Source of the DNA: Rathayibacter sp. SD072 | Lineage (GTDB): Bacteria; Actinomycetota; Actinomycetes; Actinomycetales; Microbacteriaceae | Assembly (NCBI RefSeq): GCF_017355185.1 | Contig: NZ_JADILJ010000002.1 | Span: forward strand, 95,803-159,802 | Direction: 5' to 3' | Length of the DNA stretch: 64,000 nucleotides | In this document: positions 39,082 through 49,274 of the stretch, one piece after another | How positions within the stretch are numbered: the stretch's first letter is position 1 | Layout: every line of letters starts with the position of its first letter | Translations under genes and position numbers: made by a program | The notes under the pieces: generated by a model | Database searches by the model: none | The model's input: only the letters and a program-made list of their open reading frames with translations | Told to the model about the DNA's origin: nothing

Positions 39082-41058
39082 CTAGAGGATGTCGGGATCG
39101 TCGAGGCGGACCCGCAGCTTCGGGGCCGGTCGGAAGCGGCCCGGAGTGGTCGGCGGCCGACGGCGGCGGGTGGCGTTGCGGACGACGGCGGACCGGAGCC
39201 GGGCGGCCACCTCCGCACCGCGAGCGTAGTCGAAGCGCACGATGGCCCGGACGGAGCCGTCCTCGAGCCCGACCGGTCCGAGGACCTCGTGCCGGTCGCT
39301 CTCGTCCAGCGCCTCGAGCGCCTCCTCGACCGCGTGCGCGTCGCCGCTCACGGTGGCCAGGCGCACCGCGGGCGGGAAGCGCAGGGCCCGGCGCTCGAGC
39401 AGCTCGGCGCGGAGGTACTCGGCCTGCCGCCAGGTGGCGAGGGCGGTGGCGATCCGCCCGCCCACCCCGACGAGCAGCACCGGGGCCCCGGGCCTGGCCA
39501 GCGCGGCCGCGTTCGACCACGTGCGCAGGGCGTCGTCGGCGACCCGCAGGCTCTCGCGCGCCAGCATCCGCTCGCCGTCGAGGAGGAGGACGGCGTGGTA
39601 GCCGCCGTCGGCCCGCGGTTCGGCGCCCCGGGTCGCGACGACGAGCGCCGGCTCGTCGGTGAGGGTGAGCACCGGCCGCTGACCGTCGGCGACGACGACC
39701 TTGGCACCGGGGAAGGCGCGCCCGAGCTCCTCCGCGGTGCGGCCGGCGCCGAGCGTCACGAGACGGAGCGAGGTGGCCTCGCAGACGGAGCAGCTCCACT
39801 CCGCCGCGATCAGCCCGCACCAGCCGCAGCTGGGCCGCGCACCCGCCGAGTGCACGGCCAGCGGTCCCTGGCAGCGGTTGCAGCGCGCGACCGTGCGGCA
39901 GCGGGCGCAGGCGACGACGGGCGCGTACCCGGGGCGCGCGACCTGCACCAGCACGGGACCGGAGTCGAGGCCGATGCGCGCCTGCCGCCAGGCGGAGGAC
40001 GGGATGCGGGCGGCGGCGTCGTGCTCGTCGGCCGCGGACTGCTGCGCGGTGGGCACGACGTGGGGGCGGCGCGCGGGACGCGGCTCGACCTCGGCGGCGA
40101 AGCCGATCTCGACGAGGCGCTCGACCTCCACGGTGCGGGTGTGGCCGAGCAGGACGAGGCCGGCCCCGCTCTGCTCCTGGCGGACGAGGGCCACGTCGCG
40201 GGCATGGGCGTAGGGGGCGAGGGGCTCGGCGAAGAGCGGATCCCCGTCGTCCCAGAGGGCGATCAGCCCGGGCGACGTCGAGGGTGCGTAGAGGACCGAG
40301 CGGTTGCCCACGATCACGCGCGGTCCGGGACCGAGGCAGCGCAGGAACGCGGCGTACCGCTCGGCGCCCTTCTGCCGCGCGTCGAGCCGCACCACGAGCT
40401 CCGCCGGCAGCAGGTCGGCCAGGGCGAGCTCGAGCTGCTCCTGGTCCCGGTAGTCCGGCACGGCGAGGATCGCGTCGCCGCCCGCGACGACCGCGTTGCG
40501 CGCGAGCTCGGCGAGGGTCAGCGCCCAGCCGCCGATCCAGGTCCCGGTGGAGAGCTGGACGGGGGCGGGCACGGCTCCGACGGCGAGCCGCCCGCCGAGG
40601 GGCAGCGCGTCGAAGGCGCCGTCGGCGTACCCGGCGACCGGTGCGGACGCCACCGGGACCGGGACGACCGCCCGCTCCGCCGCGAGGTGCGCCTTCTCGA
40701 CCCGCACGTGCCGGCGCGGCACCGCGAGGCGCAGGACGTCGCTCGCTCCCCCGGCCGCACGATCGGCGACGCGGCGGGCCAGCGCCCACACCTCGGGGGT
40801 GAGGACCACCACCGGCGAGACGAGCTCCTCGAGCTCGCTGAGCGCGCCCGCGTGCTCGGATCCCTCGCCGACCTCGACCACGAAGGCGTCGGCGATGCGG
40901 CCGCCGGTGCGCAACGGGACGCGCACGCGGACACCCGGGCGCACCTGCGCCTGCAGCGGCGGCGGGACCGTGTAGTCCAGGAGCCGGTCGAGCTGGGGCA
41001 GCGGCGAGTCCAGGAGGACGCGCGCGACGACGGCCGACGCGCCGGAGGGGCTCTCCAC
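39082..41058 (-). CDS. priA: PriA-like primosomal protein N' without helicase motifs
   Basis: 658 residues. The N-terminal 3'-DNA-binding domain (LLDSPLPQLDRLLDYTVP, VRPGVRVRVPLR) and the zinc-binding cysteines (CARCRTVARCNRCQGPL, CGWCGL, CSVCEA) are intact, but the Walker A position reads LSTGTWIGGWALT with no GKT/GKS and no DEAH box is found. Actinobacterial PriA proteins generally lack detectable helicase motifs, so this is typical rather than a mutation. It probably acts in replication restart without unwinding. GTG start at 41058; 17 nt after metK on the same strand. Confidence 0.9.
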   Translation of the reverse strand: MESPSGASAVVARVLLDSPLPQLDRLLDYTVPPPLQAQVRPGVRVRVPLRTGGRIADAFVVEVGEGSEHAGALSELEELVSPVVVLTPEVWALARRVADRAAGGASDVLRLAVPRRHVRVEKAHLAAERAVVPVPVASAPVAGYADGAFDALPLGGRLAVGAVPAPVQLSTGTWIGGWALTLAELARNAVVAGGDAILAVPDYRDQEQLELALADLLPAELVVRLDARQKGAERYAAFLRCLGPGPRVIVGNRSVLYAPSTSPGLIALWDDGDPLFAEPLAPYAHARDVALVRQEQSGAGLVLLGHTRTVEVERLVEIGFAAEVEPRPARRPHVVPTAQQSAADEHDAAARIPSSAWRQARIGLDSGPVLVQVARPGYAPVVACARCRTVARCNRCQGPLAVHSAGARPSCGWCGLIAAEWSCSVCEATSLRLVTLGAGRTAEELGRAFPGAKVVVADGQRPVLTLTDEPALVVATRGAEPRADGGYHAVLLLDGERMLARESLRVADDALRTWSNAAALARPGAPVLLVGVGGRIATALATWRQAEYLRAELLERRALRFPPAVRLATVSGDAHAVEEALEALDESDRHEVLGPVGLEDGSVRAIVRFDYARGAEVAARLRSAVVRNATRRRRPPTTPGRFRPAPKLRVRLDDPDIL

Positions 41059-41075
41059 CGCCTGCGCCGGGCCCG

Positions 41076-42284
41076 CTACGAGAGGCCCGCGGCGGAGCGG
41101 AGGTCGTCGACGCGGTCCAGGCGCTCCCAGGTGAAGTCGGGGAGCTCGCGGCCGAAGTGCCCGTAGACCGAGGTCTGCGAGTAGATGGGGCGCAGCAGGT
41201 CGAGCGCGTGGATGATCGCAGCGGGGCGCAGGTCGAAGACGGACCGGATCGCCTCGGTGATCTGCTCGTCGGGAACGGTGCCGGTGCCGAAGGACTCGAC
41301 GTAGAGGCCGACGGGAGCGGCCTTGCCGATCGCGTAGGCGACCTGCACCTCGAGGCGGCGGGCGAGCCCGGCCGCGACGGCGTTCTTGGCGACCCAGCGC
41401 ATCGCGTAGGCGGCCGAGCGGTCGACCTTCGACGGGTCCTTGCCCGAGAAGGCGCCGCCGCCGTGCCGCGAGGCGCCGCCGTAGGTGTCGACGATGATCT
41501 TGCGGCCGGTGAGCCCGGCGTCGCCCTGCGGGCCGCCGATCTCGAAGCGCCCGGTGGGGTTGATCAGCAGCCGCACCGCGGAGGAGTCGAGGTCGACGGT
41601 CTCGAGGACGGGTCGGATCACGTGCGCCTCGATGTCGGCGTGGATCGTCTCAGTGCTCACGTGCTCGGCGTGCTGCGTCGAGAGGACCACCGTGTCGATG
41701 GAGCGGGGCGTCGTGCCGTCGTAGCCGATGGTGACCTGGGTCTTGCCGTCGGGACGGAGGTACTCGAGCTCGCCCGACTTGCGGACGGCGGCGAGGCGCT
41801 CGGCGAGACGGTGCGAGAGCCAGCTCGGCAGCGGCATGTACTCGGGGGTCTCGTCAGTGGCGAAGCCGAACATGAGCCCCTGGTCGCCCGCTCCCTGGCG
41901 GTCGAAGGCGTCGTCGTCGGACGAGTCGGTGCGGACCTCGAGGGCGGTGTCGACGCCGGCGGCGATCTCGGGCGACTGCTGGCCGATCGAGACCGAGACG
42001 CCGCAGGAGCGGCCGTCGAAGCCCTTCTCGGAGGAGTCGTAGCCGATCTCGACGATCGTGTCGCGGACGATCTTGGGGATCTCGACGTAGCCGGAGGTCG
42101 AGACCTCACCGGCGACGTGCACGAGGCCGGTGGTGACGAGGGTCTCGACGGCGACGCGGCTCTTGGGGTCCTCGCGGAGCAGGGCGTCGAGGATGCGGTC
42201 CGAGATCTGGTCGCAGATCTTGTCGGGGTGCCCCTCGGTCACGGACTCGGAGGTGAAGAGGCGCAGGGGTCCGGAGGAGGTCAT
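41076..42284 (-). CDS. metK: S-adenosylmethionine synthetase
   Basis: 402 residues. [19 protein letters not shown], the flexible loop and [12 protein letters not shown] hexapeptide region, [25 protein letters not shown] with the catalytic lysines, [13 protein letters not shown]. It makes SAM from methionine and ATP. ATG at 42284 has only a weak ribosome binding site. A 215-nt leader separates it from coaBC; I could not see a SAM riboswitch core in it. Confidence 0.97.
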   Translation of the reverse strand: MTSSGPLRLFTSESVTEGHPDKICDQISDRILDALLREDPKSRVAVETLVTTGLVHVAGEVSTSGYVEIPKIVRDTIVEIGYDSSEKGFDGRSCGVSVSIGQQSPEIAAGVDTALEVRTDSSDDDAFDRQGAGDQGLMFGFATDETPEYMPLPSWLSHRLAERLAAVRKSGELEYLRPDGKTQVTIGYDGTTPRSIDTVVLSTQHAEHVSTETIHADIEAHVIRPVLETVDLDSSAVRLLINPTGRFEIGGPQGDAGLTGRKIIVDTYGGASRHGGGAFSGKDPSKVDRSAAYAMRWVAKNAVAAGLARRLEVQVAYAIGKAAPVGLYVESFGTGTVPDEQITEAIRSVFDLRPAAIIHALDLLRPIYSQTSVYGHFGRELPDFTWERLDRVDDLRSAAGLS

Positions 42285-42456
42285 GCGGCGGGTCTCATTT
42301 CGTTCCGGGGACTGTTCGGCCGGGGCGTCGAGCGCGGTCGGCCCACGGGGAGCGAGGACCACCGACGACGGCAGCGGGGCGCGGCGTCGTGCGGACACGG
42401 ATCGTCGGGCTCGGGGTGTTCCGCGTCCGACCGGCGGAGGGGCCGCGCTCGGATCT

Positions 42457-42477
42457 GGTCCGCGCACGCGCGGGACC
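42457..42477 (-). terminator. candidate coaBC terminator hairpin
   Basis: GGTCCGCG and CGCGGGACC pair over 8 bp with one bulged base around a 4-nt loop, 23 nt after the coaBC stop and 170 nt before metK. It would separate the rpoZ-coaBC transcript from metK. No T tract. Confidence 0.45.
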
Positions 42478-42499
42478 GCCTGAGAGCAGCCGCCGTCGG

Positions 42500-43726
42500 C
42501 TAGCGCGCGACCACGTCGAGGACGCGGTCGGCCACCGACGCCTTGGTGCCGGAAGCCTCGATCACTATATCCCCGGCCCGATCGAGGACCACGACGGAGT
42601 TGCTGTCGCTCTGGAACCCCTCGGTCCAGCCGACCCTGTTGAGGACGAGCAGGTCGCAGCCCTTGCGCGCGATCTTCGCGCGGCCCAGGGCGAGCATCGC
42701 CTCGCGGTCGGGCTCGGTCTCGGCGGCGAACCCGACGACGAGCTGGTTCCCCGACCGGGCGGCCGCGATCTCGGCGAGGATGTCGGGGTTCTTCACGAGC
42801 TCGAGGACCAGGCGGTCGCCCTGCTGCTCCTTCTTGATCTTCGACTCCGAGACGTCCGCGGGCCGGTAGTCGGCCACGGCCGCCGCCATGACGACGATGT
42901 CCGCGTCGGCCGAGGCGGAGAGCGCCGCCTCGCGGAGTTCGAGGGCGGTGCCGACGGCGACGACCGTCACTCCGCGCGGCGCCTCGATGTCGAGGTTCGC
43001 CGCCAGAAGGGTCACGCTCGCTCCTCTGGCCGCCGCCGCGAGGGCGAGGGCGACGCCCTGCCGGCCGCTCGAGCGGTTCCCGACGAAGCGGACCGGGTCG
43101 AGCGGCTCGCGGGTGCCGCCCGCGGTGACGAGGACCCGCAGGCCCTCCAGGTCGCGCTTCGCGCCGGTCGTGCGGCGGTGGACGGCGAGGGCCTCGGCGA
43201 CGATCGTCGCCGGCTCCTCCATGCGTCCGGCACCGGAGTCGGTACCCGTCAGCTGCCCGACGGCCGGTCCGACGAGGTGCACGCCGCGCGAGCGGAGCGT
43301 CTCGACGTTCGCGACGGTGGCGGGGTTCGCCCACATCTCGGTGTGCATGGCGGGAGCGACGACGAGCGGCGCGGTGCTCGCGAGCACCGTGTTGCCGAGC
43401 AGGTCGTCGGCGAGGCCGGTCGCGAGCTTCGCGAGGGTGTGCGCCGTGGCGGGAGCGATCACGATCAGGTCGGCCGCCTGGCCGATCGCCACGTGCCGCA
43501 CCTCCGCGACGCCCTCGTAGAGCTCCGTGTGCACGGCGTTCCTCGAGATCGCCTCGAGCGTCGGCTTGCCCACGAAGCGCAGGGCGGCCTCGGTGGCCAC
43601 CACGTGGACGTCGTGGCCCTCGAGGACCAGGGCGCGCACGACTCCGACCGCCTTGTAGGCGGCGATGCCGCCGGTGATGCCGACGACGACGTTCAACCGC
43701 CGAGCGGCCTTCCGGGACGAGCGCAC
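42500..43726 (-). CDS. coaBC: bifunctional phosphopantothenoylcysteine decarboxylase / phosphopantothenate-cysteine ligase
   Basis: 408 residues from the GTG at 43726; a TTG at 43696 (giving NVVVGITGG directly after the start, the usual N-terminus) is the alternative. Residues about 12-185 are the FMN decarboxylase CoaC ([13 protein letters not shown], catalytic-side [10 protein letters not shown]); residues about 195-408 the CTP-dependent ligase CoaB ([41 protein letters not shown]). Two steps of coenzyme A synthesis. Follows rpoZ by 15 nt. Confidence 0.95.
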   Translation of the reverse strand: MRSSRKAARRLNVVVGITGGIAAYKAVGVVRALVLEGHDVHVVATEAALRFVGKPTLEAISRNAVHTELYEGVAEVRHVAIGQAADLIVIAPATAHTLAKLATGLADDLLGNTVLASTAPLVVAPAMHTEMWANPATVANVETLRSRGVHLVGPAVGQLTGTDSGAGRMEEPATIVAEALAVHRRTTGAKRDLEGLRVLVTAGGTREPLDPVRFVGNRSSGRQGVALALAAAARGASVTLLAANLDIEAPRGVTVVAVGTALELREAALSASADADIVVMAAAVADYRPADVSESKIKKEQQGDRLVLELVKNPDILAEIAAARSGNQLVVGFAAETEPDREAMLALGRAKIARKGCDLLVLNRVGWTEGFQSDSNSVVVLDRAGDIVIEASGTKASVADRVLDVVAR

Positions 43727-43741
43727 CCGCGGGGGGCCGTG

Positions 43742-43996
43742 CTACTCGGCGAGGGGCTGGGCGACGAGCTTGTCCTCGTTGATCTCGTGGAGAGCGACCG
43801 AGAGCGGCTTGTCGTCGATGGTCGAGTCGACCAGCGGGCCGACGTTGTCGAACAGGCTGCCCTCGTGGAGGTCGGCGTAGTAGTCGTTGATCTGGCGCGC
43901 GCGCTTGGAGGCGAAGATCACCAGCGCGTACTTCGAGTCGACCTTCGAGAGGAGCTCGTCGATGGGCGGGTCGATGATGCCGAGGTTGTTGGCCAT
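43742..43996 (-). CDS. rpoZ: RNA polymerase omega subunit
   Basis: 84 residues. [21 protein letters not shown] and [14 protein letters not shown] are the omega signatures that latch onto the beta-prime C-terminus and aid RNA polymerase assembly. ATG at 43996 follows AAGGAG. A perfect 16-bp tandem repeat lies immediately upstream of that site. Order gmk-rpoZ-coaBC-metK is conserved in actinobacteria. Confidence 0.97.
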   Translation of the reverse strand: MANNLGIIDPPIDELLSKVDSKYALVIFASKRARQINDYYADLHEGSLFDNVGPLVDSTIDDKPLSVALHEINEDKLVAQPLAE

Positions 43997-44004
43997 GGTG
44001 TCTC

Positions 44005-44036
44005 CTTGTTGGCTTGTCAGCTTGTTGGCTTGTCAG
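44005..44036 (-). repeat. perfect 16-bp tandem duplication in the rpoZ leader
   Basis: CTTGTTGGCTTGTCAG at 44005-44020 is repeated exactly at 44021-44036 (plus-strand reading). On the rpoZ mRNA the unit reads CTGACAAGCCAACAAG, and the final AAG of the second copy merges with the Shine-Dalgarno AAGGAG. The units are A-rich compared with the surrounding GC-rich DNA. Such a repeat can change copy number by slippage and could alter leader length, though not the SD-start spacing. Confidence 0.9.
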
Positions 44037-44156
44037 CACTGCGGGGCGCGTGAGCGCCGATCTGCGGCTCCGGAGGCGCGCGACGCGGCGGCGCCTCGGG
44101 GCTGGGCCCTGTCGGCGGTCGGGGCGTCGGCCCGGAGGTGGTCGGTGGCCCGGACG

Positions 44157-45119
44157 TCAGCGGCCCGGGTCGGCGGGCGCGCCGTCGGAACGAGGCGACA
44201 TCAATTCTACGACCTCGCGGGCCGCTTCGGGCACTGTGCTGTTCACGACCGCGAAATCGAACTCGTCCTGCGCGGCCAGTTCGACCCGTGCCGTGGCCAG
44301 CCGGCGCTGCTGCTCCTCGGGGCTCTCGGTGCCCCGGCCGACCAGGCGGCGCACGAGCTCGTCCCAGCTGGGCGGCAGGAGGAAGACCAGTCGGGCGTCC
44401 GGCATCCGCTCGCGGACCTGCCGGGCCCCCTGGATGTCGATCTCGAGCATGACCTGCCGGCCCTGCGCGAGCGCGGCGTCGATCGGGCCGCGCGGAGTGC
44501 CGTAGCGGTAGGCGTTGTGCACGGTGGCGTACTCGAGGAACTCCCCCGCCTCGACCATGCGGTCGAACTCGGCGTCGTCGATGAAGTAGTAGCTGACGCC
44601 GTCGACCTCCCCTGGACGCGGCGCCCGGGTCGTCGCCGACACCGAGAGCAGGACCTCGGGGTAGTTCTCGCGGATGTAGGTGGAGACGGTGCCCTTGCCG
44701 ACGGCGGTGGGTCCGGCGAGGACGACGAGGCGGGTCCGCTCACCGCGGCGCTGGCGCGCCTCGCGCTGCTCGAGGAAGGAGTTCAGTCCCTCCACCTGGC
44801 GGCGGCCGAGACCGCCGAGGCGCTTGGACGGAGCGATCTGCAGCTGCTCCATCACCCGCGGCGTCTTCACGACCCCGAGAGCCGGGACCGCGCGCAGCAG
44901 CTCGCTCACGCGCATCCGTCCCTCCACTCCGGTGGGGTCGGTCTGCGCCGCGGCCAGGACGGCGGTGGCGGGACGCTCACCCGAGGCGACGTCCTTCTTC
45001 ACGCTCGCCCGGGCGCGCCGGGCGGCGATCGCGGCGGCGGACGCGGCGAGACGGTCGACCTCGGGGGGCGACGGACGGCGGCTGCCGGTCGTGACCGGTC
45101 CGGTCTCGGCGGGGCTCAC
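44157..45119 (-). CDS. gmk: fusion of actinobacterial integration host factor and guanylate kinase
   Basis: 320 residues from the GTG at 45119 (a TTG at 45134 is an alternative). Residues about 20-118 match actinobacterial mIHF: AAIAARRARASVKKDVASG, then VSELLRAVPALGVVKTPRVM and SKRLGGLGRRQVEGL. Residues about 130-315 are a complete guanylate kinase: P-loop GPTAVGKGT at 136-144, SATTRAPRPGEVDGVSYYF and IQGARQVRERMPDARLVFLLPPS. GMK makes GDP from GMP; mIHF bends DNA and supports nucleoid structure. In M. tuberculosis mihF and gmk are separate neighbouring genes, so the fusion follows gene order. Confidence 0.93.
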   Translation of the reverse strand: MSPAETGPVTTGSRRPSPPEVDRLAASAAAIAARRARASVKKDVASGERPATAVLAAAQTDPTGVEGRMRVSELLRAVPALGVVKTPRVMEQLQIAPSKRLGGLGRRQVEGLNSFLEQREARQRRGERTRLVVLAGPTAVGKGTVSTYIRENYPEVLLSVSATTRAPRPGEVDGVSYYFIDDAEFDRMVEAGEFLEYATVHNAYRYGTPRGPIDAALAQGRQVMLEIDIQGARQVRERMPDARLVFLLPPSWDELVRRLVGRGTESPEEQQRRLATARVELAAQDEFDFAVVNSTVPEAAREVVELMSPRSDGAPADPGR

Positions 45120-45123
45120 GGCT

Positions 45124-45987
45124 TCAGCGGACAAGGGTCTCCTGGATGTCTCGGGCGCGGCGGTCGATCTCGGCGGCGATCCCCTCGGGACCGGCGCCGA
45201 GGACACTGCGCGACTCGCTCACGAGCGTCGTGGCCGCGAGGGCCCCGAACAGCCGGGGCGCGTCCGCGAGAGACGCGCCCTGGTGACCGAAGCCCGGTGC
45301 CAGCACGGGGAGCCCGGGGGTGAGCACGTCGTCGGTCCGGATGCCGTAGTCGCCGAGCGCGACCGTGGCTCCGAGCACGACGCCGACCGAGCCGATCGGC
45401 GAGCGCGCGTGTCCCGCGTTCCAGGATGCCACGTCCGCCAGCACGGCGCTGGCCAGCGGCGACCCGGCGTGCTCGCCGTCCTGCACGAGGGCCCGCTGAA
45501 CGGCGCCCGCCTCCGGATTGGAGGTGGCGGCGAGGACGAAGACGCCCTTCCCCGCCTCCTCCGCGAGCTCGAGCATGCCGTCGAGGGAGCCGAGCCCCTG
45601 ATAGGCGGAGGCGGTCATCGCGTCGGCCTCGAGGGGCGAGCCCGGGCGCAGCCACGCCTCGGCGTAGGCGGTGACGCTCGTGCCGATGTCGCCGCGCTTG
45701 ACGTCGGCGATCACCAGGAGCCCGGCTGCGCGCGCGTCGGCGAGGACGCGCTCGAGCGCGAGGTAGCCCGCCGAGCCGTGGCGCTCGAAGAACGCGACCT
45801 GCGGCTTGACCACGCCCACGCGTCCGGCCGCGGCTTCGACGACCCGGCGGCCGAACGACTCCAGGCCGGCCGCGTCGTCGTCGAGCCCCCACGCGTCCAG
45901 GAGGAACGCGTGGGGGTCGATCCCGACGCAGAGCTGCCCGTGCGCGTCGAAGGCGCGCTCGAGACGCGCTCCGAAGGACTCGGTCAC
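45124..45987 (-). CDS. pyrF: orotidine 5'-phosphate decarboxylase, type 2
   Basis: 287 residues from the GTG at 45987. [28 protein letters not shown], catalytic [19 protein letters not shown] and APGFGHQGA match the longer PyrF subfamily of actinobacteria. It makes UMP from OMP. The start overlaps the carB stop (GTGA). Confidence 0.96.
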   Translation of the reverse strand: MTESFGARLERAFDAHGQLCVGIDPHAFLLDAWGLDDDAAGLESFGRRVVEAAAGRVGVVKPQVAFFERHGSAGYLALERVLADARAAGLLVIADVKRGDIGTSVTAYAEAWLRPGSPLEADAMTASAYQGLGSLDGMLELAEEAGKGVFVLAATSNPEAGAVQRALVQDGEHAGSPLASAVLADVASWNAGHARSPIGSVGVVLGATVALGDYGIRTDDVLTPGLPVLAPGFGHQGASLADAPRLFGALAATTLVSESRSVLGAGPEGIAAEIDRRARDIQETLVR

Positions 45988-48900
45988 GCCAGGCGCTCCG
46001 CCCGACGCAGCGCGTAGTCCTGCAGGCTCGTGACCTCGAAGGGCTCGCCCGCCACGTCGAGCGAGGCGACGGCGGCCGCGAGCTGCGCGATGGTGGTGAA
46101 CAGCGGCTTGTCGGCGGCGACCGCTGCGGCGCGGATCTCGTAGCCGTCGGCGCGGGAGGCTCCTCCGCTGGGCGTGTTGATCACGACGTCGACCTCGTCG
46201 CGGCTGACCAGCTCGACGATCGACGGCGAGTCGCCGACGGCCTCCTCGCTGTACTTGCGCACGACCCGCGTCCGGATGCCGTTGCGGTTCAGCACCTCGG
46301 CGGTCCCCTCGGTCGCGAGGATCTCGAAACCGAGCTGGCGCAGGCGCAGCGCCGGGAGCACGATGGCGCGCTTGTCTCGGTCGGCGACCGAGATGAAGAC
46401 GGTCCCGCTCGAGGGCATCCCGCCGTAGGCCGCGTCCTGGCTCTTCTTGAAGGCCCTCGGGAAGTCGCGGTCGATGCCCATGACCTCTCCGGTCGAGCGC
46501 ATCTCGGGGCCGAGAAGGGAGTCGACGATCTGGCCCTCCTTGGTGCGGAAGCGCTTGAAGGGCAGCACCGCCTCCTTGACCGCGATCGGCGAGTCCATCG
46601 GCACGTCGGAGCCGTCGCGCTCGGGCAGCAGGCCCTCGGCCTTGAGCTCGGCGATCGTCTCGCCGACCATCAGCCGCGACGCCGCCTTCGCGAGCGGGAT
46701 CCCGAGCGCCTTCGAGACGAAGGGCACGGTCCGGGAGGCGCGGGGGTTGGCCTCGAGGACGTAGAGCACGCCCTGCCCGATCGCGAACTGCACGTTGAGG
46801 AGCCCGCGGACCCCGACGCCCCGGGCGATGGCGAGGGTCGCGTCGCGCACCTCGTCGATCTGCCGACGGCCGAGGGTCACGGGCGGGAGGGTGCACGCCG
46901 AGTCGCCGGAGTGGATCCCGGCCTCCTCGATGTGCTCCATGACTCCGCCGATGTAGAGCTGCTCGCCGTCGTACAGCGCGTCGACATCGATCTCGATCGC
47001 GTCGTCGAGGAACCGGTCCACCAGCAGCGGGTGCGTCGCGTCGATGATGCCCTGGTCGGCCATCCGCTCGAAGTAGTCCTCGAGCTGCGCGGCGCCGTAG
47101 ACGATCTCCATGCCGCGACCGCCGAGCACGAAGGACGGCCGGACCAGCACCGGGAAGCCGATCCCGGTCGCGACGCCGAGGGCGCCCTCGAGGTCGATCG
47201 CGGTGCCGTTGCGAGGAGCGAGCAGGCCCGCCTCGTCGAGGATGCGGGAGAACGCTCCGCGCTCCTCCGCCAGGTCGATCGCGGCGGGGGTCGTGCCGAG
47301 GATCGGGACGCCCGCCTCCTCCAGCCCCTTCGCCAGGCCCAGAGCGGTCTGCCCGCCGAGCTGCACGACGACGCCGACGAGCTCGCCGGACTGCGACTCC
47401 GCGTGGATGACCTCGAGGACGTCCTCGAGGGTCAGCGGCTCGAAGTAGAGCCGGTCCGACGTGTCGTAGTCGGTCGAGACCGTCTCGGGGTTGCAGTTGA
47501 TCATGATCGTCTCGTAGCCGGCCGCCGAGAGGGCGAACGAGGCGTGCACGCAGGAGTAGTCGAACTCGACGCCCTGGCCGATGCGGTTCGGGCCGGAGCC
47601 GAGGATGACGACCTTGCGGCGGTCGGCTGCCACGACCTCTGTCTCCTCGTCGTACGAGGAGTAGTGGTACGGCGTGAGCGCCGGGAACTCCCCCGCGCAG
47701 GTGTCGACCGTCTTGAAGACGGGGCGGACGGCCAGCTCGTAGCGCGTCGCACGGACCTCCGCCTCCTCCAGGCCGCGGAGCTCCGCGATCTGGATGTCCG
47801 AGAATCCGTGGTCCTTCGCGAGGCGCAGCAGGCCCGCGTCCAGCGCCGGGTGCTCGCGCACGAGGTCGGCGATCTCGTTGATGAGGACGATCTGATCGAG
47901 GAACCAGGGGTCGATCTTCGTCGACTCGAAGGCCTGCTCGACGCTCGCGCCGAGGCGCAGCGCCTGCTGGACGGTGACGATGCGGCCGTCGGTCGGCGTC
48001 TTCGCGATCTCGAGCAGCTCGTCGACCGAGTGCTTCTGCTCGCCCCAGTGGAAGGAGGAGCCGCGCTTCTCGAGCGAGCGGAGCGCCTTCTGCAGGGCCT
48101 GGGCGTAGTTGCGGCCGATCGCCATCGCCTCGCCCACCGACTTCATGGTGGTGGTCAGCGTCTTGTCGGCGGCCGGGAACTTCTCGAACGCGAAGCGCGG
48201 GACCTTGACCACGACGTAGTCGAGCGTCGGCTCGAAGCTCGCCGGGGTGACCTTCGTGATGTCGTTGGGGATCTCGTCGAGACGGTAGCCGATGGCGAGC
48301 TTCGCCGCGATCTTGGCGATCGGGAAGCCGGTCGCCTTCGAGGCGAGGGCCGAGGAGCGGGAGACGCGCGGGTTCATCTCGATGACGATGATGCGGCCGT
48401 CGGCGGGGTCGACCGCGAACTGGATGTTGCAGCCTCCGGTGTCCACACCCACGTCGCGGATGATCCGGATGCCGATGTCGCGCAGCTTCTGGTATTCGCG
48501 GTCGGTGAGCGTCAGCGCGGGGGCCACCGTGATGGAGTCGCCCGTGTGCACGCCCACCGGGTCCACGTTCTCGATCGAGCAGACGACGACCGTGTTGTCG
48601 GCCGTGTCGCGCATGAGCTCGAGCTCGTACTCCTTCCAGCCGAGGATCGACTCCTCGAGGAGCACCTCGGTGGTGGGGCTCTGGTGCAGTCCGTCGCCGA
48701 CCATGCGCACGAGCTCCTCGCGGGTGTACGCGAAGCCGGAGCCGAGGCCGCCCATGGTGAAGGACGGGCGGATGACGAGCGGGTAGCCGAGGTCCTCGGC
48801 GTACTCGATCGCCTCCTCGACGGTGTGCGCGATGTAGGACTTCGCGACGTCGGCGCCCGCGTCCAGCACGAGCTGCTTGAAGATCTGGCGGTCCTCGCCG

Positions 48901-49274
48901 CGGTTGATCGCCTCGAAGCTCGCGCCGATGAGCTCGACGTCGTACTTCTCGAGGATTCCGAGGTCGTGCAGCTGGATGGCCGCGTTCAGAGCGGTCTGGC
49001 CGCCCAGGGTGGGCAGGATCGCGTCCGGCTTCTCCTTGGCGATGATCGCCTCGATCGCCTGCGGGGTGATCGGCTCGACGTAGGTGGCGTCGGCGAAGTC
49101 GGGGTCGGTCATGATCGTCGCCGGGTTGGAGTTGACGAGGATCACGCGCACCCCCTCGGCACGCAGCACGCGGCAGGCCTGGGTGCCCGAGTAGTCGAAC
49201 TCGACCGCCTGGCCGATGACGATCGGGCCGGAGCCGATGACGAGGACGCTGTTGATGTCTTCCCTGCGCGGCAT
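45984..49274 (-). CDS. carB: carbamoyl-phosphate synthase large subunit
   Basis: 1096 residues. Two homologous ATP-grasp halves: the first opens [21 protein letters not shown] and contains [16 protein letters not shown]; the second opens [20 protein letters not shown] and contains [18 protein letters not shown]-terminal MGS-like regulatory domain (about 940-1090, [21 protein letters not shown]) binds allosteric nucleotides. ATG at 49274 overlaps the carA stop as TAATG. Confidence 0.97.
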   Translation of the reverse strand: MPRREDINSVLVIGSGPIVIGQAVEFDYSGTQACRVLRAEGVRVILVNSNPATIMTDPDFADATYVEPITPQAIEAIIAKEKPDAILPTLGGQTALNAAIQLHDLGILEKYDVELIGASFEAINRGEDRQIFKQLVLDAGADVAKSYIAHTVEEAIEYAEDLGYPLVIRPSFTMGGLGSGFAYTREELVRMVGDGLHQSPTTEVLLEESILGWKEYELELMRDTADNTVVVCSIENVDPVGVHTGDSITVAPALTLTDREYQKLRDIGIRIIRDVGVDTGGCNIQFAVDPADGRIIVIEMNPRVSRSSALASKATGFPIAKIAAKLAIGYRLDEIPNDITKVTPASFEPTLDYVVVKVPRFAFEKFPAADKTLTTTMKSVGEAMAIGRNYAQALQKALRSLEKRGSSFHWGEQKHSVDELLEIAKTPTDGRIVTVQQALRLGASVEQAFESTKIDPWFLDQIVLINEIADLVREHPALDAGLLRLAKDHGFSDIQIAELRGLEEAEVRATRYELAVRPVFKTVDTCAGEFPALTPYHYSSYDEETEVVAADRRKVVILGSGPNRIGQGVEFDYSCVHASFALSAAGYETIMINCNPETVSTDYDTSDRLYFEPLTLEDVLEVIHAESQSGELVGVVVQLGGQTALGLAKGLEEAGVPILGTTPAAIDLAEERGAFSRILDEAGLLAPRNGTAIDLEGALGVATGIGFPVLVRPSFVLGGRGMEIVYGAAQLEDYFERMADQGIIDATHPLLVDRFLDDAIEIDVDALYDGEQLYIGGVMEHIEEAGIHSGDSACTLPPVTLGRRQIDEVRDATLAIARGVGVRGLLNVQFAIGQGVLYVLEANPRASRTVPFVSKALGIPLAKAASRLMVGETIAELKAEGLLPERDGSDVPMDSPIAVKEAVLPFKRFRTKEGQIVDSLLGPEMRSTGEVMGIDRDFPRAFKKSQDAAYGGMPSSGTVFISVADRDKRAIVLPALRLRQLGFEILATEGTAEVLNRNGIRTRVVRKYSEEAVGDSPSIVELVSRDEVDVVINTPSGGASRADGYEIRAAAVAADKPLFTTIAQLAAAVASLDVAGEPFEVTSLQDYALRRAERLA

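Noticed and set aside
39082..41058. Inactivating mutation in priA
   Set aside because: Loss of helicase motifs is the known state of actinobacterial PriA, and the frame is intact.
42285..42499. SAM riboswitch in the metK leader
   Set aside because: No CCGGCAACC-like core or pseudoknot pattern is visible on the metK-sense strand; the only clear hairpin fits a coaBC terminator.
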